Origin: Frondihabitans sucicola | GTDB taxonomy: Bacteria > Actinomycetota > Actinomycetes > Actinomycetales > Microbacteriaceae | Reading direction: 5' to 3' | NCBI RefSeq assembly: GCF_030296615.1 | Contig: NZ_AP027733.1 | Span: 186,001-250,000 of the forward strand | Length of the DNA stretch: 64,000 bases | Shown: in pieces, positions 27,851 to 36,206 of the stretch | How the letters are laid out: the number at the start of each line of letters is the position of its first letter | Position numbering within the stretch: the stretch's first letter is position 1 | Made by a program: the position numbers and the translations under genes | The notes under the pieces: generated by a model | Seen by the model: the letters and a program-made list of their open reading frames with translations, nothing else | Told to the model about the DNA's origin: nothing | The model's database searches: none

Positions 27851-28437
27851 GGAAGTCTTGGACTAAGGAAGCAGAACCTTGGGCAGGAATGAAGTCAACG
27901 TTTACTTTTCGTAGGAGCATGCCTACGAACGTGGCGCAGGCATCGTCCTTCGGGCATCGACTTTTTCGCGGACGCCGAAGAAGACGAGGACGAGGGCCGC
28001 AATGGGATTGATGAACCACCATTCGAAGAGGACTTTGAGTAGCAGGCGGAGTAGGTCCGCTGTCGACAGATAGGCGCAGGTCAGCGACTACTTAGAACGA
28101 CAACGGCGGTCGCCGCTCCTAGTTTTGTTCCCGTCGTCCGAGCAACGACAGCCGGGGTCCGATGACGACGCCCAAGCCATGAGAATCGTGCCGAGGTGGG
28201 ATGCTCAGGCCGAGCGCCCGGTGACTCCGAGGGCTGAACTCAGGGATGTAGGTATGTTGACCGAACTACGGGTGCGGGCGCTTAGTTGTGGAATTCGAAC
28301 TCACGGCGGCCGCAGGTCTTCACGAGTCGTCACCCGCTCAGTATCGAGGCGGCACGTGACCCATGCCGCGGTTCGCTCGAAGAAGCAATCCGGTAGGTGG
28401 CGCGTCTTCTGACAAAAGTGCAACGGCCTTCTCACAT
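27851..28437. other. Stretch without a convincing gene inside the left island end
   Basis: About 590 bases with mixed composition and several short frames, none with a good start, ribosome site or protein-like composition. A GTGGAATTCGAACTCAC string near 28290 recalls a tRNA T-arm, but the stem does not pair and no other arm is found. Confidence 0.4.
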
Positions 28438-28644
28438 TCACCCGATTGGCTCGTCCAGGTACTTAGCTAGTTGCCAGAAGGGAACTCCCAAGGCATTCGA
28501 AATTTTGCACCATGTCCTCAGGCTGCCCGTGGATCGCCCCTGTTCCAACTTGATAATGGCTGTCCGAGAGACACCCGATTCGTCGCGCAAACGCTCGAAG
28601 CTAAATCCCCGCTCGTGCCGAAGCCTTTCCAGGGCAGAACGCAT
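28438..28644 (-). CDS. XRE-family regulator
   Basis: 68 residues from the ATG at 28644. The whole protein is a helix-turn-helix of the Cro/C1 type (LRDESGVSRTAIIKLEQGRS, then LRTWCKISNALGVPFWQLAK). It is divergent from the five-gene operon at 28740-32722; the palindrome at 28711-28728 between them is the likely operator for both directions. The 5' leader is short and the start is not certain. Confidence 0.72.
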   Translation of the reverse strand: MRSALERLRHERGFSFERLRDESGVSRTAIIKLEQGRSTGSLRTWCKISNALGVPFWQLAKYLDEPIG

Positions 28645-28710
28645 GGCCTCGAAGTTCTCAGATCCAGAATTTGGCACCGTCCAAGACTTCCGCAACTCTA
28701 GCCATGGCAC

Positions 28711-28728
28711 AGTACACAAAAGTGTACT
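28711..28728. promoter_or_regulatory. Operator palindrome between the XRE gene and the five-gene operon
   Basis: AGTACACAAAAGTGTACT is a perfect 7-bp inverted repeat with a 4-base centre. The rightward half overlaps TACTAA, a -10 candidate only about ten bases before the ATG at 28740; the leftward half gives TACTGT. Binding by the XRE protein would block both promoters. Confidence 0.65.
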
Positions 28729-28739
28729 AATTTGATGGC

Positions 28740-29438
28740 ATGGCATCGTCAGCGGGCTCGCAGTCGGCTCAGGGATCTGACCTCCGTACGTGGTCCAGCG
28801 CGGCCGGCCGTCTAGAAATGTCACTCAAGGCCTTCGGCATCGATCCCGTGGACACCGTCAACGACCTCAGCTCGATCCTCGAGGCGCTCAGTGTCAACTC
28901 GCTTGGGCTGAAAAAAGCGCACCACCTGCTGCTACTGGAGCGGCTGACCATGGAAGAGCGGCCATCTCGACTCAATGGTCACCTAGAAGCCGACGACATC
29001 CGAGAGATCTTGGCGAGGATGTCGTTTCTCGACGTCGGCATGTCACTCACTCCCAACGAGGTGGCGTCCTTGCTGGGGTGTTCGACGCGTGTCGTACTCG
29101 ACGACATTGAGTGGGGCAGGCTCCATGCGATCAGGGCCGCAGATCGGTACCTGTTGCCGTCGTGGCAGTTCGAATTTACAAGCGATGGCCGCAGCGCGAA
29201 GGTCATAACCCAGCAGATGGAGATGATCGTCGCGGCGATACCTCCGGAAATTCCCGCTGCATTCACGAGAGCCATCATGACGCTCGATGATCCGACTCTT
29301 CCGCGGCGTGGCAAAGATCACTTGTCGCCTCGGGATTTTCTGCTCAGCGGAGGTTCCGCTCGACCGGTCGCCGCAACGCTGCTCCGCTACCTGGAGGGTT
29401 CATCGGAGCGCCTCTTCGAAATTTGGAACATGGCATGA
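28740..29438 (+). CDS. ParS/MbcA-like antitoxin-type protein, first of three
   Basis: 232 residues. A helical N-terminal half is followed by an HTH-like module at about residues 100-142 (LTPNEVASLLGCSTRVVLDD, then YLLPSWQF) and a C-terminal segment LSPRDFLLSGGSARPVAATL. The pair 'HTH ... (Y/L)PxWQF ... (T/S)PxxWLLSGG' is the pattern of Xre/MbcA/ParS antitoxins (DUF2384), which normally neutralise a RES-domain toxin. No RES gene is adjacent. The start is very close to the promoter-operator. The next gene starts inside its stop (ATGA). Confidence 0.68.
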   Translation: MASSAGSQSAQGSDLRTWSSAAGRLEMSLKAFGIDPVDTVNDLSSILEALSVNSLGLKKAHHLLLLERLTMEERPSRLNGHLEADDIREILARMSFLDVGMSLTPNEVASLLGCSTRVVLDDIEWGRLHAIRAADRYLLPSWQFEFTSDGRSAKVITQQMEMIVAAIPPEIPAAFTRAIMTLDDPTLPRRGKDHLSPRDFLLSGGSARPVAATLLRYLEGSSERLFEIWNMA

Positions 29439-30162
29439 CCGACGTCAGCGCCGGCCACATTCAATCCTTTCCGGGCGGAGCGCACTCCGTCAGGTTCGGA
29501 CGCAACACCGCTGTGAGGGACGCAGCACGAGAGGAAAGTGAGCAGGTCAACCGGCCAGCTCGCTCCACGCGACGACCCGGCTTGGGGTCGCCTCACTCGA
29601 AAGCTGTCCCATGGATTCCGCCGTCTTCGTATCTGCCTCTTTCCAGCAAGTCCTCGCCTTCGCTGACACGCTTTCAATCGGGCGGGCCGGATTTCTCAGG
29701 GGACTCGCCGATGGAGTGCGCGGGTCTATTCGTGCATCGAGGACGCCGCAACGGTCTGGCGACTGGCCGTTGCCCGAAGCTGCCGAGAGCTTCTGTGCGA
29801 CGAGCTACGCGCGGGAGCCGATCTTGACGACCAGTGTTTCGCGAGCAGCCACGCTCCTGACGATTCCCCAAGGCGAGGTCAGAGGGCTGATCGCTGCCGG
29901 CCGTCTTCTGGCGGTCCTCGTGGACGGGGAGCAGCGGGTTCCGCTTTGGCAATTCACAGAGGAGAGTCCCCGCGACCTCCTGCCGGGCCTGGAACAAATC
30001 CTTTCAAGTGCCGACGGAATGGACTGGCGACTCCTGAGCGCATTCATGACGACCCCTCAACGCGCTCTGAAGATGAATCTCGCTCTAAATGCCATCGAGT
30101 GGGCCCACGTCGGAGGAGCGGAGGACAGTCTGTTCTCCGCCCTTGAGGCCGCTCGTGACTGA
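29435..30162 (+). CDS. ParS/MbcA-like protein, second of three, apparent frameshift
   Basis: The ATG overlaps the preceding stop (ATGA), which supports this start. The frame breaks at the G4 run 29584-29587; one more G joins MTDVSAGHIQSFPGGAHSVR to MDSAVFVSASFQQVLAFADT, giving 242 residues. The HTH-like module (SRAATLLTIPQGEVRGLIAA, RVPLWQF) and the tail (ALNAIEWAHVGGAEDSLFSA) match the pattern of its neighbours. An internal start at 29611 is the alternative. Confidence 0.6.
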
Positions 30163-30817
30163 CCGACCTACTGAGGCTCGCCTGGAAGCGGACGCGTCCC
30201 TCCGACGAGACTCTCAGGGGCTGCACGCCCTCCTGCACTCGGGGGACGTCGACTCCGAAACGGGATGGGCGGCGGTCAATAGTGCCCTTAGGAGCGCGCC
30301 TGGTCCGGGCGCGTCGATGCTCACCGAGGACGTTCGTTCTTTCCTCGTGGACTCCGGGATTGTCACGAGCACGCAACTCTCGGACGCTGAGGAAGCCGCC
30401 CGGAGTGGGCAACTTCATGTAGAGCTGGCGGGAAGCCTCATTCTCAACATCGCGTCCGCGTTCGTCCCGCAAAGCCTCGCCTCATACCTAAACATCCCTC
30501 TTCAACAGGTCGATGCGTGGCTGGCCAGTGGCCTTTTGTCAGCATTCTTTGTGGGAAACCTCGTGCTCATTCCCGCCTGGCAAATCGACTCTTCGACCCA
30601 TACCGGCCTGCTCAACAGCCTCCAGGGCCTGCACGATCTTGAAGACGCCAAACGAATCCATGACCTCGGCGACTTCATGTACGACGCTCAACCCACGCTG
30701 CGCCGACATGCGGCGGCCACTCCCGTCGGTTGGCTCAGCAGTGGAGGCGACATGCAACCCGTTCTAAATGCATTGAACGATCTTCAACGCACTATTGCCG
30801 ATCGATCCGGGGTATGA
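30155..30817 (+). CDS. ParS/MbcA-like protein, third of three
   Basis: 220 residues, GTG overlapping the preceding stop. The module is again present: PQSLASYLNIPLQQVDAWLA, then LVLIPAWQI, then a C-terminal ATPVGWLSSGGDMQPVL, the clearest match to the antitoxin tail. The N-terminal region has its own sequence, so the three proteins share the binding module but differ elsewhere. It is coupled by ATGA to the phosphoesterase. Confidence 0.68.
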   Translation: MTDRPTEARLEADASLRRDSQGLHALLHSGDVDSETGWAAVNSALRSAPGPGASMLTEDVRSFLVDSGIVTSTQLSDAEEAARSGQLHVELAGSLILNIASAFVPQSLASYLNIPLQQVDAWLASGLLSAFFVGNLVLIPAWQIDSSTHTGLLNSLQGLHDLEDAKRIHDLGDFMYDAQPTLRRHAAATPVGWLSSGGDMQPVLNALNDLQRTIADRSGV

Positions 30818-31611
30818 CCGCGTGGGTTCCCGACGCGGCGGATCCGCGCGTGGTCGTGGCGGGAGATTGGCACAGCAACATCATCTGGGCCATGAAGGTC
30901 ATCCCTCGCGCCGCACAGATGGCGCCAGGGGCGAAGACGATCTTGCAATTGGGCGATTTCAACATCGGGCGAGGTCGCGTCGCCAAGGCTTTCGTGAACA
31001 TGGTCGACGCCCGGTGCCGCGGCAATGGGATCGAGCAAGTTCTCATTACCCCCGGAAACCATGAAGACTATGGCCGCCTTAGAAGCACACCTGCATGGGT
31101 GCGACGAGAGCCCGTTCGGATCGGTCAGCACATCTGGGTCCTGCCACACGGATACCGTTTCGTGATCGGAGGGCGCACGTTCATGTCGTTCGGGGGAGCG
31201 GCGTCGGTAGATCGGCACCGGCGAAATGCTCACGGAAAAAACCGCGATTGGTGGCCAGACGAGGTCGCCCGCAAAGAAGCGTACGCGGAGGCCGCTCTAT
31301 CGGGCCCGGCAGACATCATGCTCACTCACGAGGCCGTCAACGGCGCCACCGAAGCGACGGCAGGCATCGAGGAAGGACGGAACCCCGGCAGATGGCCAGC
31401 GGACCGACTCTGGGCGTCCGCCATCTCGCGCTCCCGAACAACAGACCTGTGGAATGCCATCCACCCTGGCATCCTGTTCCACGGCCACATCCACAGCCGA
31501 GCCGAAGCAACCCTCGAAGACGGCCGTCGCGTCTATTCCATGGCGCCCGATGAACGACCGGGAAATATCGGCGTTCTTGAACTAGAAACGCTCCACTGGA
31601 GGTGGGGATGA
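30814..31611 (+). CDS. Calcineurin-like metallophosphoesterase in the five-gene operon
   Basis: 265 residues with the full metal-site series: VVAGDWHSN near residue 14, LGDFNIGRG near 47, PGNHEDYG near 82, LTHEAV near 167 and HGHIHSRAE near 220. ATG start within the preceding stop. Same subfamily as the gene at 17486-18259 (shared GGAASVDR/GGAASVDH and a DWWPDE/DWWDDE stretch). It is the only gene of the operon with obvious enzymatic motifs and so the candidate effector. The substrate is unknown. Confidence 0.78.
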   Translation: MTAWVPDAADPRVVVAGDWHSNIIWAMKVIPRAAQMAPGAKTILQLGDFNIGRGRVAKAFVNMVDARCRGNGIEQVLITPGNHEDYGRLRSTPAWVRREPVRIGQHIWVLPHGYRFVIGGRTFMSFGGAASVDRHRRNAHGKNRDWWPDEVARKEAYAEAALSGPADIMLTHEAVNGATEATAGIEEGRNPGRWPADRLWASAISRSRTTDLWNAIHPGILFHGHIHSRAEATLEDGRRVYSMAPDERPGNIGVLELETLHWRWG

Positions 31612-31612
31612 G

Positions 31613-32722
31613 GTGGCAACGAGGTTCGCGGACGACCATCTCCCGACTCACAGGGAGGCGATTGTGCTGACGAGACCCGCAGTCGACATACAGCAGGGCC
31701 TGGAGCGCGTGCTCGCGTCGGTGATCTCCCGATGCGAACCCATCTTGGCGACGTCACGATGGGGCGGAGCCGTTCTCCTCCCGTCCAGCTATCTCGCACC
31801 CTGGATCCCGCTCGTCACCGAGCTGGTCGCTCTCAACCAGCCCGATATCCAGCGCGTCGATGCGGGCATGCACACCTCGCGCTGGGACTCCATCACAGAT
31901 CTCTACGATTCCGACTCCGGCACGTGGAAGGTCGGAACCTCTGACGAGTTGTTCATCTTCGACATGGATGCCCGGCAGCTCTATGGCCAGCGGACGGGAA
32001 GTGGTGGAACCCCAATGGGACGTGAAGGCTTCGGCGCCATTGTCGAGGTCAGCGTCGGAGCCGTGGCGACCTGGTCTACTGCCCGGATAGGGGAAGTGAC
32101 GCAGAGATCCTCTAGATCAGCCGTCACGGGGATCTACCGTCTCGACGAGAGAAGCTCCCTCACATCGGAGAGTGAGGCCGACGTGACGCCATCGGGACAG
32201 TTCCCTGCGCGACGATCGATTTCCGTCCACGACGCTTCTGGCCAATTCACCGACCTGGTCGCCGACGTTGCCAGTCGAGGAGATCAAATCAGCATCGAGA
32301 CTCACTCCGGCAGCGCGTTGATGATTGCGGTCGATATCTTTGACAGCCTTGCATTCTTGGCCCAGGGCGTCGGAGAGCTATTTCCCTTGAGTCAAAGTCC
32401 TTCGGAAATCACTGACGTCGTCCACATCGGGCAGCAGATCGTTGAGTTGCGCGACAACGACCAAGGTCTCTGGCACGTGCAAACTGAGAATCACAATTTC
32501 ATCTTCGACATGGGTGACCGAACTATCCGCGAAGCGGCGACCGACGATGACGGCGAACTTCTTTTCGACAGAACTCGCCTCCGCCTTCCGGAAATTGAAA
32601 AGTGCCGCGTCGGCGCGACAATTGCATGGCAAGGGGAAATATCGGTGGGTGGAGGCTTCGTGGGCAATGCGGATGACTCCGCCGTACTCGCCATCACGCG
32701 CCTGGATCCTTGGTCGTTTTGA
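31613..32722 (+). CDS. Duplicated-domain protein of unknown function
   Basis: 369 residues, GTG two bases after the phosphoesterase stop. The two halves are related: TWKVGTSDELFIFDMDARQL matches LWHVQTENHNFIFDMGDRTI, and GAVATWSTARIGEV matches GATIAWQGEISVGG, each repeat ending near IYRL/ITRL. The fold looks beta-rich. No family is recognised. As last gene of the coupled operon it probably works with the phosphoesterase and the three ParS-like proteins. Confidence 0.68.
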   Translation: MATRFADDHLPTHREAIVLTRPAVDIQQGLERVLASVISRCEPILATSRWGGAVLLPSSYLAPWIPLVTELVALNQPDIQRVDAGMHTSRWDSITDLYDSDSGTWKVGTSDELFIFDMDARQLYGQRTGSGGTPMGREGFGAIVEVSVGAVATWSTARIGEVTQRSSRSAVTGIYRLDERSSLTSESEADVTPSGQFPARRSISVHDASGQFTDLVADVASRGDQISIETHSGSALMIAVDIFDSLAFLAQGVGELFPLSQSPSEITDVVHIGQQIVELRDNDQGLWHVQTENHNFIFDMGDRTIREAATDDDGELLFDRTRLRLPEIEKCRVGATIAWQGEISVGGGFVGNADDSAVLAITRLDPWSF

Positions 32723-32820
32723 TGTCGTAAGTCCAGATATGGATAGCCCGCAGGATTGCCACGTCGATTGGCCGGTTCCCGCTTGTCTCTCGATGTGTGT
32801 TTTTCATGCCGCTTGGACCT

Positions 32821-32886
32821 GTGTCCGTGCTGACGGGTGAACGTGAAGCGAAAGACGACTATGTCAAAGTGTCTCGGACCCACTAG
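32821..32886 (+). pseudogene. 3' fragment of a cation-efflux (CDF) gene
   Basis: The frame VSVLTGEREAKDDYVKVSRTH to a TAG repeats the C-terminus of the CDF gene ending at 36186 (VSVLTGEREAEEDD), and the DNA is also similar. No CDF body precedes it. It marks the left scar of the resistance block. Confidence 0.6.
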
Positions 32887-32949
32887 GGCACTCAAGCGGA
32901 ACCCACTTAAGGCCTTCGCGGACGCTCGTGATGTGGAGCGGTCCTCGGG

Positions 32950-33516
32950 CTAAATGGAGCTGATGTCTTCTTCGAGGTGCCGGTAGATGGTGCCGCGTGA
33001 GACGCCGAAGGTGTCAGCAATCTGCTGGACGGTATAGGTCTTCTCGTCGTACATCGCTCGGGCCTGCTTGGCTTTCGTGGCGGTCATCTTTGAACGCCCG
33101 CCGCCTTTTCGGCCGCGGGCTCGGGCGGCAGCTAAACCGTCCTTCGTGCGTTCGACGATGAGGTCGTGCTCGAACTCCGCAATGGCCGCGAGCATGTGGA
33201 AGAACAGCCGGCCGCCGGGGGTGGTCGTGTCGATGCCCTGCGACAGGGCTCTGAGGCCAACGCCGCGGCGCTCGAGTCCGTTAGCGATCTCTTTCAGGTT
33301 CCGGACGGAGCGGCCGAGTCGGTCGAGTTTCGTGACGACTAGAGTGTCGCCTTCGCGGAGGTAGTCGAGGGCATCATCCAGGGCGGGCCGTTTCGCGAGA
33401 ACCCCGGAGGCATGCTCGACGAACACCTTGTCGCAGGCGGCCGCCTCGAGGGCGTCCGTTTGTGCGTCGAGGTTCTGCTCTTGGGTGGAGACGCGGGCGT
33501 AGCCGACGGATGCCAT
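32950..33516 (-). CDS. Serine resolvase/invertase
   Basis: 188 residues. VGYARVSTQEQNLDAQTDAL carries the nucleophilic Ser near residue 10, LVVTKLDRLGRSVRNL the conserved Arg-rich active-site loop, and ARGRKGGGRSKM with VQQIADTFGVSRGTIYRHL the C-terminal HTH. It matches Tn3-type resolvases in length and layout. I take the ATG at 33516 (MASVGYARVS), the usual start. No transposase is nearby, so this is probably what remains of a transposon that carried the resistance block. A resolvase-site-like TGTCTTACGGAACA lies at about 33538-33551. Confidence 0.85.
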   Translation of the reverse strand: MASVGYARVSTQEQNLDAQTDALEAAACDKVFVEHASGVLAKRPALDDALDYLREGDTLVVTKLDRLGRSVRNLKEIANGLERRGVGLRALSQGIDTTTPGGRLFFHMLAAIAEFEHDLIVERTKDGLAAARARGRKGGGRSKMTATKAKQARAMYDEKTYTVQQIADTFGVSRGTIYRHLEEDISSI

Positions 33517-33686
33517 GGCAGAACTGTACCTCGAACGTGTCTTACGGAACATAGGTCGCGGACACGGGCCATGGGACATGACGCGCCGACTCTTGAGCAG
33601 CTCTGCGTGACTGTCTCGTGGACGGTCGTTTGTTGCACACCTGAAGACAGAGCTCTCCTTAACGATGGAGGGGTGCGTTTTTTGAG

Positions 33687-33860
33687 CTAGTCGCTCTTGC
33701 GAGCGGCTTTCGCCCGGTGCATGCGAGCGACGCGGCGTGCAGCCTTGTCGTTCAGCACGGGCCACGCGGTACGGATGGCGGTCGCGATGATGCCTGTTGC
33801 GACGGCGAATCCGATTGCGTAGCCCGCGGCAGCAGGGATCTCAATCGACAGCTGGAGCAT
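33687..33860 (-). CDS. Small membrane protein, 57 residues
   Basis: ATG at 33860 behind GGAGG. One hydrophobic stretch (AGYAIGFAVATGIIATAI) is followed by a strongly basic tail (KAARRVARMHRAKAARKSD). Function unknown. A strong hairpin (GCCGACCC/GGGTCGGC) at about 33879-33897 lies in its 5' leader. Confidence 0.55.
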   Translation of the reverse strand: MLQLSIEIPAAAGYAIGFAVATGIIATAIRTAWPVLNDKAARRVARMHRAKAARKSD

Positions 33861-34031
33861 GGAACCTCCACCGTTGATGCTGCCGACCCAGGGGTCGGCT
33901 CACGAACCTCGCGGCGTGCGGGTCCGAGGCTGATGTTTCTCGCGGGCGAGAACAGCGAGGTGCCGCCGGTGCGGTGGCCTCGCGGTGGGTGTGCTGACCG
34001 ATGGCGCAAAGAGGCGACCGTTTTCGGGCAC

Positions 34032-34062
34032 AAAAAAACCGACCCAAGGGCCGGCTGTTTTT
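34032..34062. terminator. Terminator between divergent units
   Basis: AAAAAAACCGACCC and GGGCCGGCTGTTTTT form a stem with one mismatch and T/A tracts on both sides. Confidence 0.6.
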
Positions 34063-34154
34063 CACGCGCTAAAAGCGCAGGACCATTGTGACATGAATTC
34101 AGACTGACCTGCAAGGGGCGGCTGCGTGACTAGGGCTCGTCGGCCTGTTACGGT

Positions 34155-34176
34155 CATCTGAACAAGTGATCAGATG
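34155..34176. promoter_or_regulatory. Operator of the metal-sensing repressor
   Basis: CATCTGA and TCAGATG form a 7-bp inverted repeat with an 8-base spacer just upstream of the regulator's ATG at 34187, as expected for SmtB/ArsR-family autoregulation. Confidence 0.65.
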
Positions 34177-34186
34177 AGGAGTCGGC

Positions 34187-34592
34187 ATGGCGAGCGATCT
34201 GGCGAGCATCGATAGTTGCGAGCTGAAGATGGTCGACCCGGACAAGGTCGACCTGGTTCGACGCAGCCTGCCCGACGCGGAAGACGTCGTCGAGCTGGCG
34301 GACGTGTTCTCTCTTCTCGGCGACCCAGGCCGGCTTCGCCTTCTGATGTCTCTTCTCGAAGGCGGTGAGATGTGTGTGCGATCTCGCGGCGACAACGGCG
34401 ATGAGCGAAAGCTCTGTCAGTCACGCACTCCGGCTCCTTCGGGCGCACCGGGTGGTGTCGGTCGCACGTCGTGGGCGGATGGCGTACTACCGCCTCGACG
34501 ACGGCCACGTCCGGATGCTCCTCGACCTCGGGCTCACCCACACCGGTCACACGGTCGCGATCCACCCCGAGACCACCGGAACCGACCAGTGA
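34187..34592 (+). CDS. CmtR/SmtB-type metal-sensing repressor, apparent frameshift
   Basis: ArsR-family winged helix: LADVFSLLGDPGRLRLLMSL, ATTAMSESSVSHALRLLRAH and RRGRMAYYRLDDGHVRMLLD. The frame breaks in the TG repeat 34371-34378; adding TG restores EGGEMCVCDLAA, the usual Cys-containing metal site, and a 135-residue protein. The N-terminal SCELKMVD also fits the Cd/Zn/Pb-sensing branch. Its stop overlaps the CDF start (GTGA), so it controls the efflux genes in one operon. Confidence 0.78.
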
Positions 34593-35521
34593 CCGACACC
34601 CACCAGCACGACAAAGCACACAGCCACGGGGCCGCCCCCGACGCGAACACCCGGCTCCTCAGCATCGCCCTGGCCCTGATCGTCGGTTTCCTCCTCATCG
34701 AGGTCATCGTCGCCATCATCTCCGGCTCGCTGGCACTGCTCTCGGACGCCGGTCACATGCTCACCGACGCCGCCGCCCTCGCCGGGTCGCTCGTCGCGAT
34801 CCGACTCGCTGCCCGCCCCAGCAGCTCAAGGTGGACATTCGGGCTGAAGCGCGCCGAGATCCTCTCCGCCGCGGTGAATGGCGTCACCCTCGTCGTCATC
34901 AGTGGCATCGTCGCCGTCGAAGCCATCCGACGCCTCCTCGACCCACCCGAGGTCGAAGGCGGCCCGGTCCTCGTCGTCGCGCTCCTCGGAGTGGCCGTGA
35001 ACCTCGTCGCCGTGTGGGTGCTAGCGAAAGCCAACCGTCAGAGCCTGAACGTCGAAGGGTCCTTCCAGCACATCCTCACCGACCTGTATGGGTTCATCGC
35101 CACCGTCGTCGCCGGGATCGTCATCCTCGTCACCGGCTTCACCCGCGCCGACTCCATCGCCTCCCTGATCGTTGTGGTCTTGATGCTGCATGCGGCGTGG
35201 GGGCTGCTGAAAGACTCCGGCCGCATCCTCCTCGAGGGCACCCCAGAAGGTGTGGACCTTGACGCCATCCGAGGGCACCTACTCGAACCCGCCCACGTTC
35301 TCGCAATCCACGACCTCCACGCGTGGACCGTCACCTCGGACCTCCCCGCCCTGTCAGCGCACGTGACCCTGACGGACGAGTGCTTCCAGGACGGCCACGC
35401 ACCCCGAGTCCTCGACGAACTGCAAGCGTGCCTGGTCGGCCATTTCGACGTCGAGCACAGCACCTTCCAACTCGAACCCGCCGGCCACACCGCCCACGAA
35501 CCCGGAACGGACCACGCATGA
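34589..35521 (+). CDS. czcD: CDF-family cation efflux protein (CzcD-like)
   Basis: 310 residues. A His-rich head (THQHDKAHSHG) and six membrane segments hold the family's metal-site motifs LLSDAGHMLTD (TM2) and HILTDLYGFI (TM5), followed by a cytosolic C-terminal domain with LHAWTVTSDLPALSAHV. Such proteins exchange Zn2+, Cd2+ or Co2+ for protons at the inner membrane. The GTG overlaps the repressor stop. The next transporter gene overlaps its end. Confidence 0.85.
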   Translation: MTDTHQHDKAHSHGAAPDANTRLLSIALALIVGFLLIEVIVAIISGSLALLSDAGHMLTDAAALAGSLVAIRLAARPSSSRWTFGLKRAEILSAAVNGVTLVVISGIVAVEAIRRLLDPPEVEGGPVLVVALLGVAVNLVAVWVLAKANRQSLNVEGSFQHILTDLYGFIATVVAGIVILVTGFTRADSIASLIVVVLMLHAAWGLLKDSGRILLEGTPEGVDLDAIRGHLLEPAHVLAIHDLHAWTVTSDLPALSAHVTLTDECFQDGHAPRVLDELQACLVGHFDVEHSTFQLEPAGHTAHEPGTDHA

Positions 35522-36186
35522 CCAGCACCGAAGCCCTCGCTGTCCCGCCTCGTACCCGGATCTTACGCCGCCGGATACGGCTGATCGTCGCGGCGACCAT
35601 CACCTACAACGCCATCGAGGCGGTCGTCGCGATCACCGCCGGTACCATGGCCTCCTCCGCAGCCCTCGTCGGCTTCGGCCTAGATTCCATCGTCGAAGTC
35701 CTCTCCGCCGCGGCAATCGCCTGGCAATTCACCGCCCGCGATCCCGAGGCCAGGGAGCGGACCGCCCTCCGCGTCATCGCAATTTCGTTCTTTGCTCTCG
35801 CGATCTACGTCACCATCGACGCCGCCCTGTCGCTAACAGGCGTCCGTCAGGCCGAGCACAGCCCCATCGGCATCGTCCTCACCGTCATCAGCTTGCTGAT
35901 CATGCCTGCCCTGAGCCTTGCCGAACGCCGCACCGGACGAGAACTGGGATCGGCGTCCGCGATCGCCGACTCCAAACAGACCCTCATCTGCGCCTACCTG
36001 TCCGCGGCGGTCCTCGTCGGGCTCCTGCTCAACAGCTTGTTCGGGTGGACCTGGGCCGACCCCATCGCAGCCCTCGTCGTCGTCGGCTTCGCCGTCAAAG
36101 AAGGCGTCGAGGCATGGAAGGGCGACAGCTGCACCGTTCCCGTATCCGTGCTGACCGGTGAACGCGAAGCGGAAGAGGACGACTAG
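35518..36186 (+). CDS. Second CDF-like cation transporter
   Basis: 222 residues from the ATG overlapping the previous stop. Six hydrophobic segments; SAALVGFGLDSIVEVLSAAA carries the xxxxD motif of TM2 and AIADSKQTLICAYLSAA that of TM5. The cytosolic domain is nearly absent, as in the short CDF subgroup. It probably works on the same metals as the gene before it. Its 3' end is duplicated as a fragment at 32821-32886. Confidence 0.75.
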   Translation: MTSTEALAVPPRTRILRRRIRLIVAATITYNAIEAVVAITAGTMASSAALVGFGLDSIVEVLSAAAIAWQFTARDPEARERTALRVIAISFFALAIYVTIDAALSLTGVRQAEHSPIGIVLTVISLLIMPALSLAERRTGRELGSASAIADSKQTLICAYLSAAVLVGLLLNSLFGWTWADPIAALVVVGFAVKEGVEAWKGDSCTVPVSVLTGEREAEEDD

Positions 36187-36206
36187 CTCCCCTCCAGGTC
36201 ATAGCG

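Larger units (their letters stand above)
33861..34186. other. Intergenic stretch with hairpins and the cmtR operator
   Basis: No gene. It contains the leader hairpin of the small membrane gene (about 33879-33897), a bidirectional terminator at 34032-34062 and the operator at 34155-34176. Confidence 0.5.

Noticed and set aside
27801..28022. Minus-strand frame over the left inverted repeat
   Set aside because: Part of it is the terminal repeat itself; the same peptide appears from the right end, so it is repeat-derived.
28280..28330. tRNA-like string GTGGAATTCGAACTCAC
   Set aside because: The T-arm stem does not pair in either strand and no acceptor, D or anticodon arm can be drawn.
28125..28412. 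Plus-strand frame of 95 codons in the left island end
   Set aside because: No ribosome site, Arg-rich shadow composition and no recognisable domain.
35323..35517. N-terminal extension of the second CDF gene
   Set aside because: It overlaps the first CDF gene by 195 bases and encodes an Arg/Pro-rich shadow; ATG 35518 gives the normal start.
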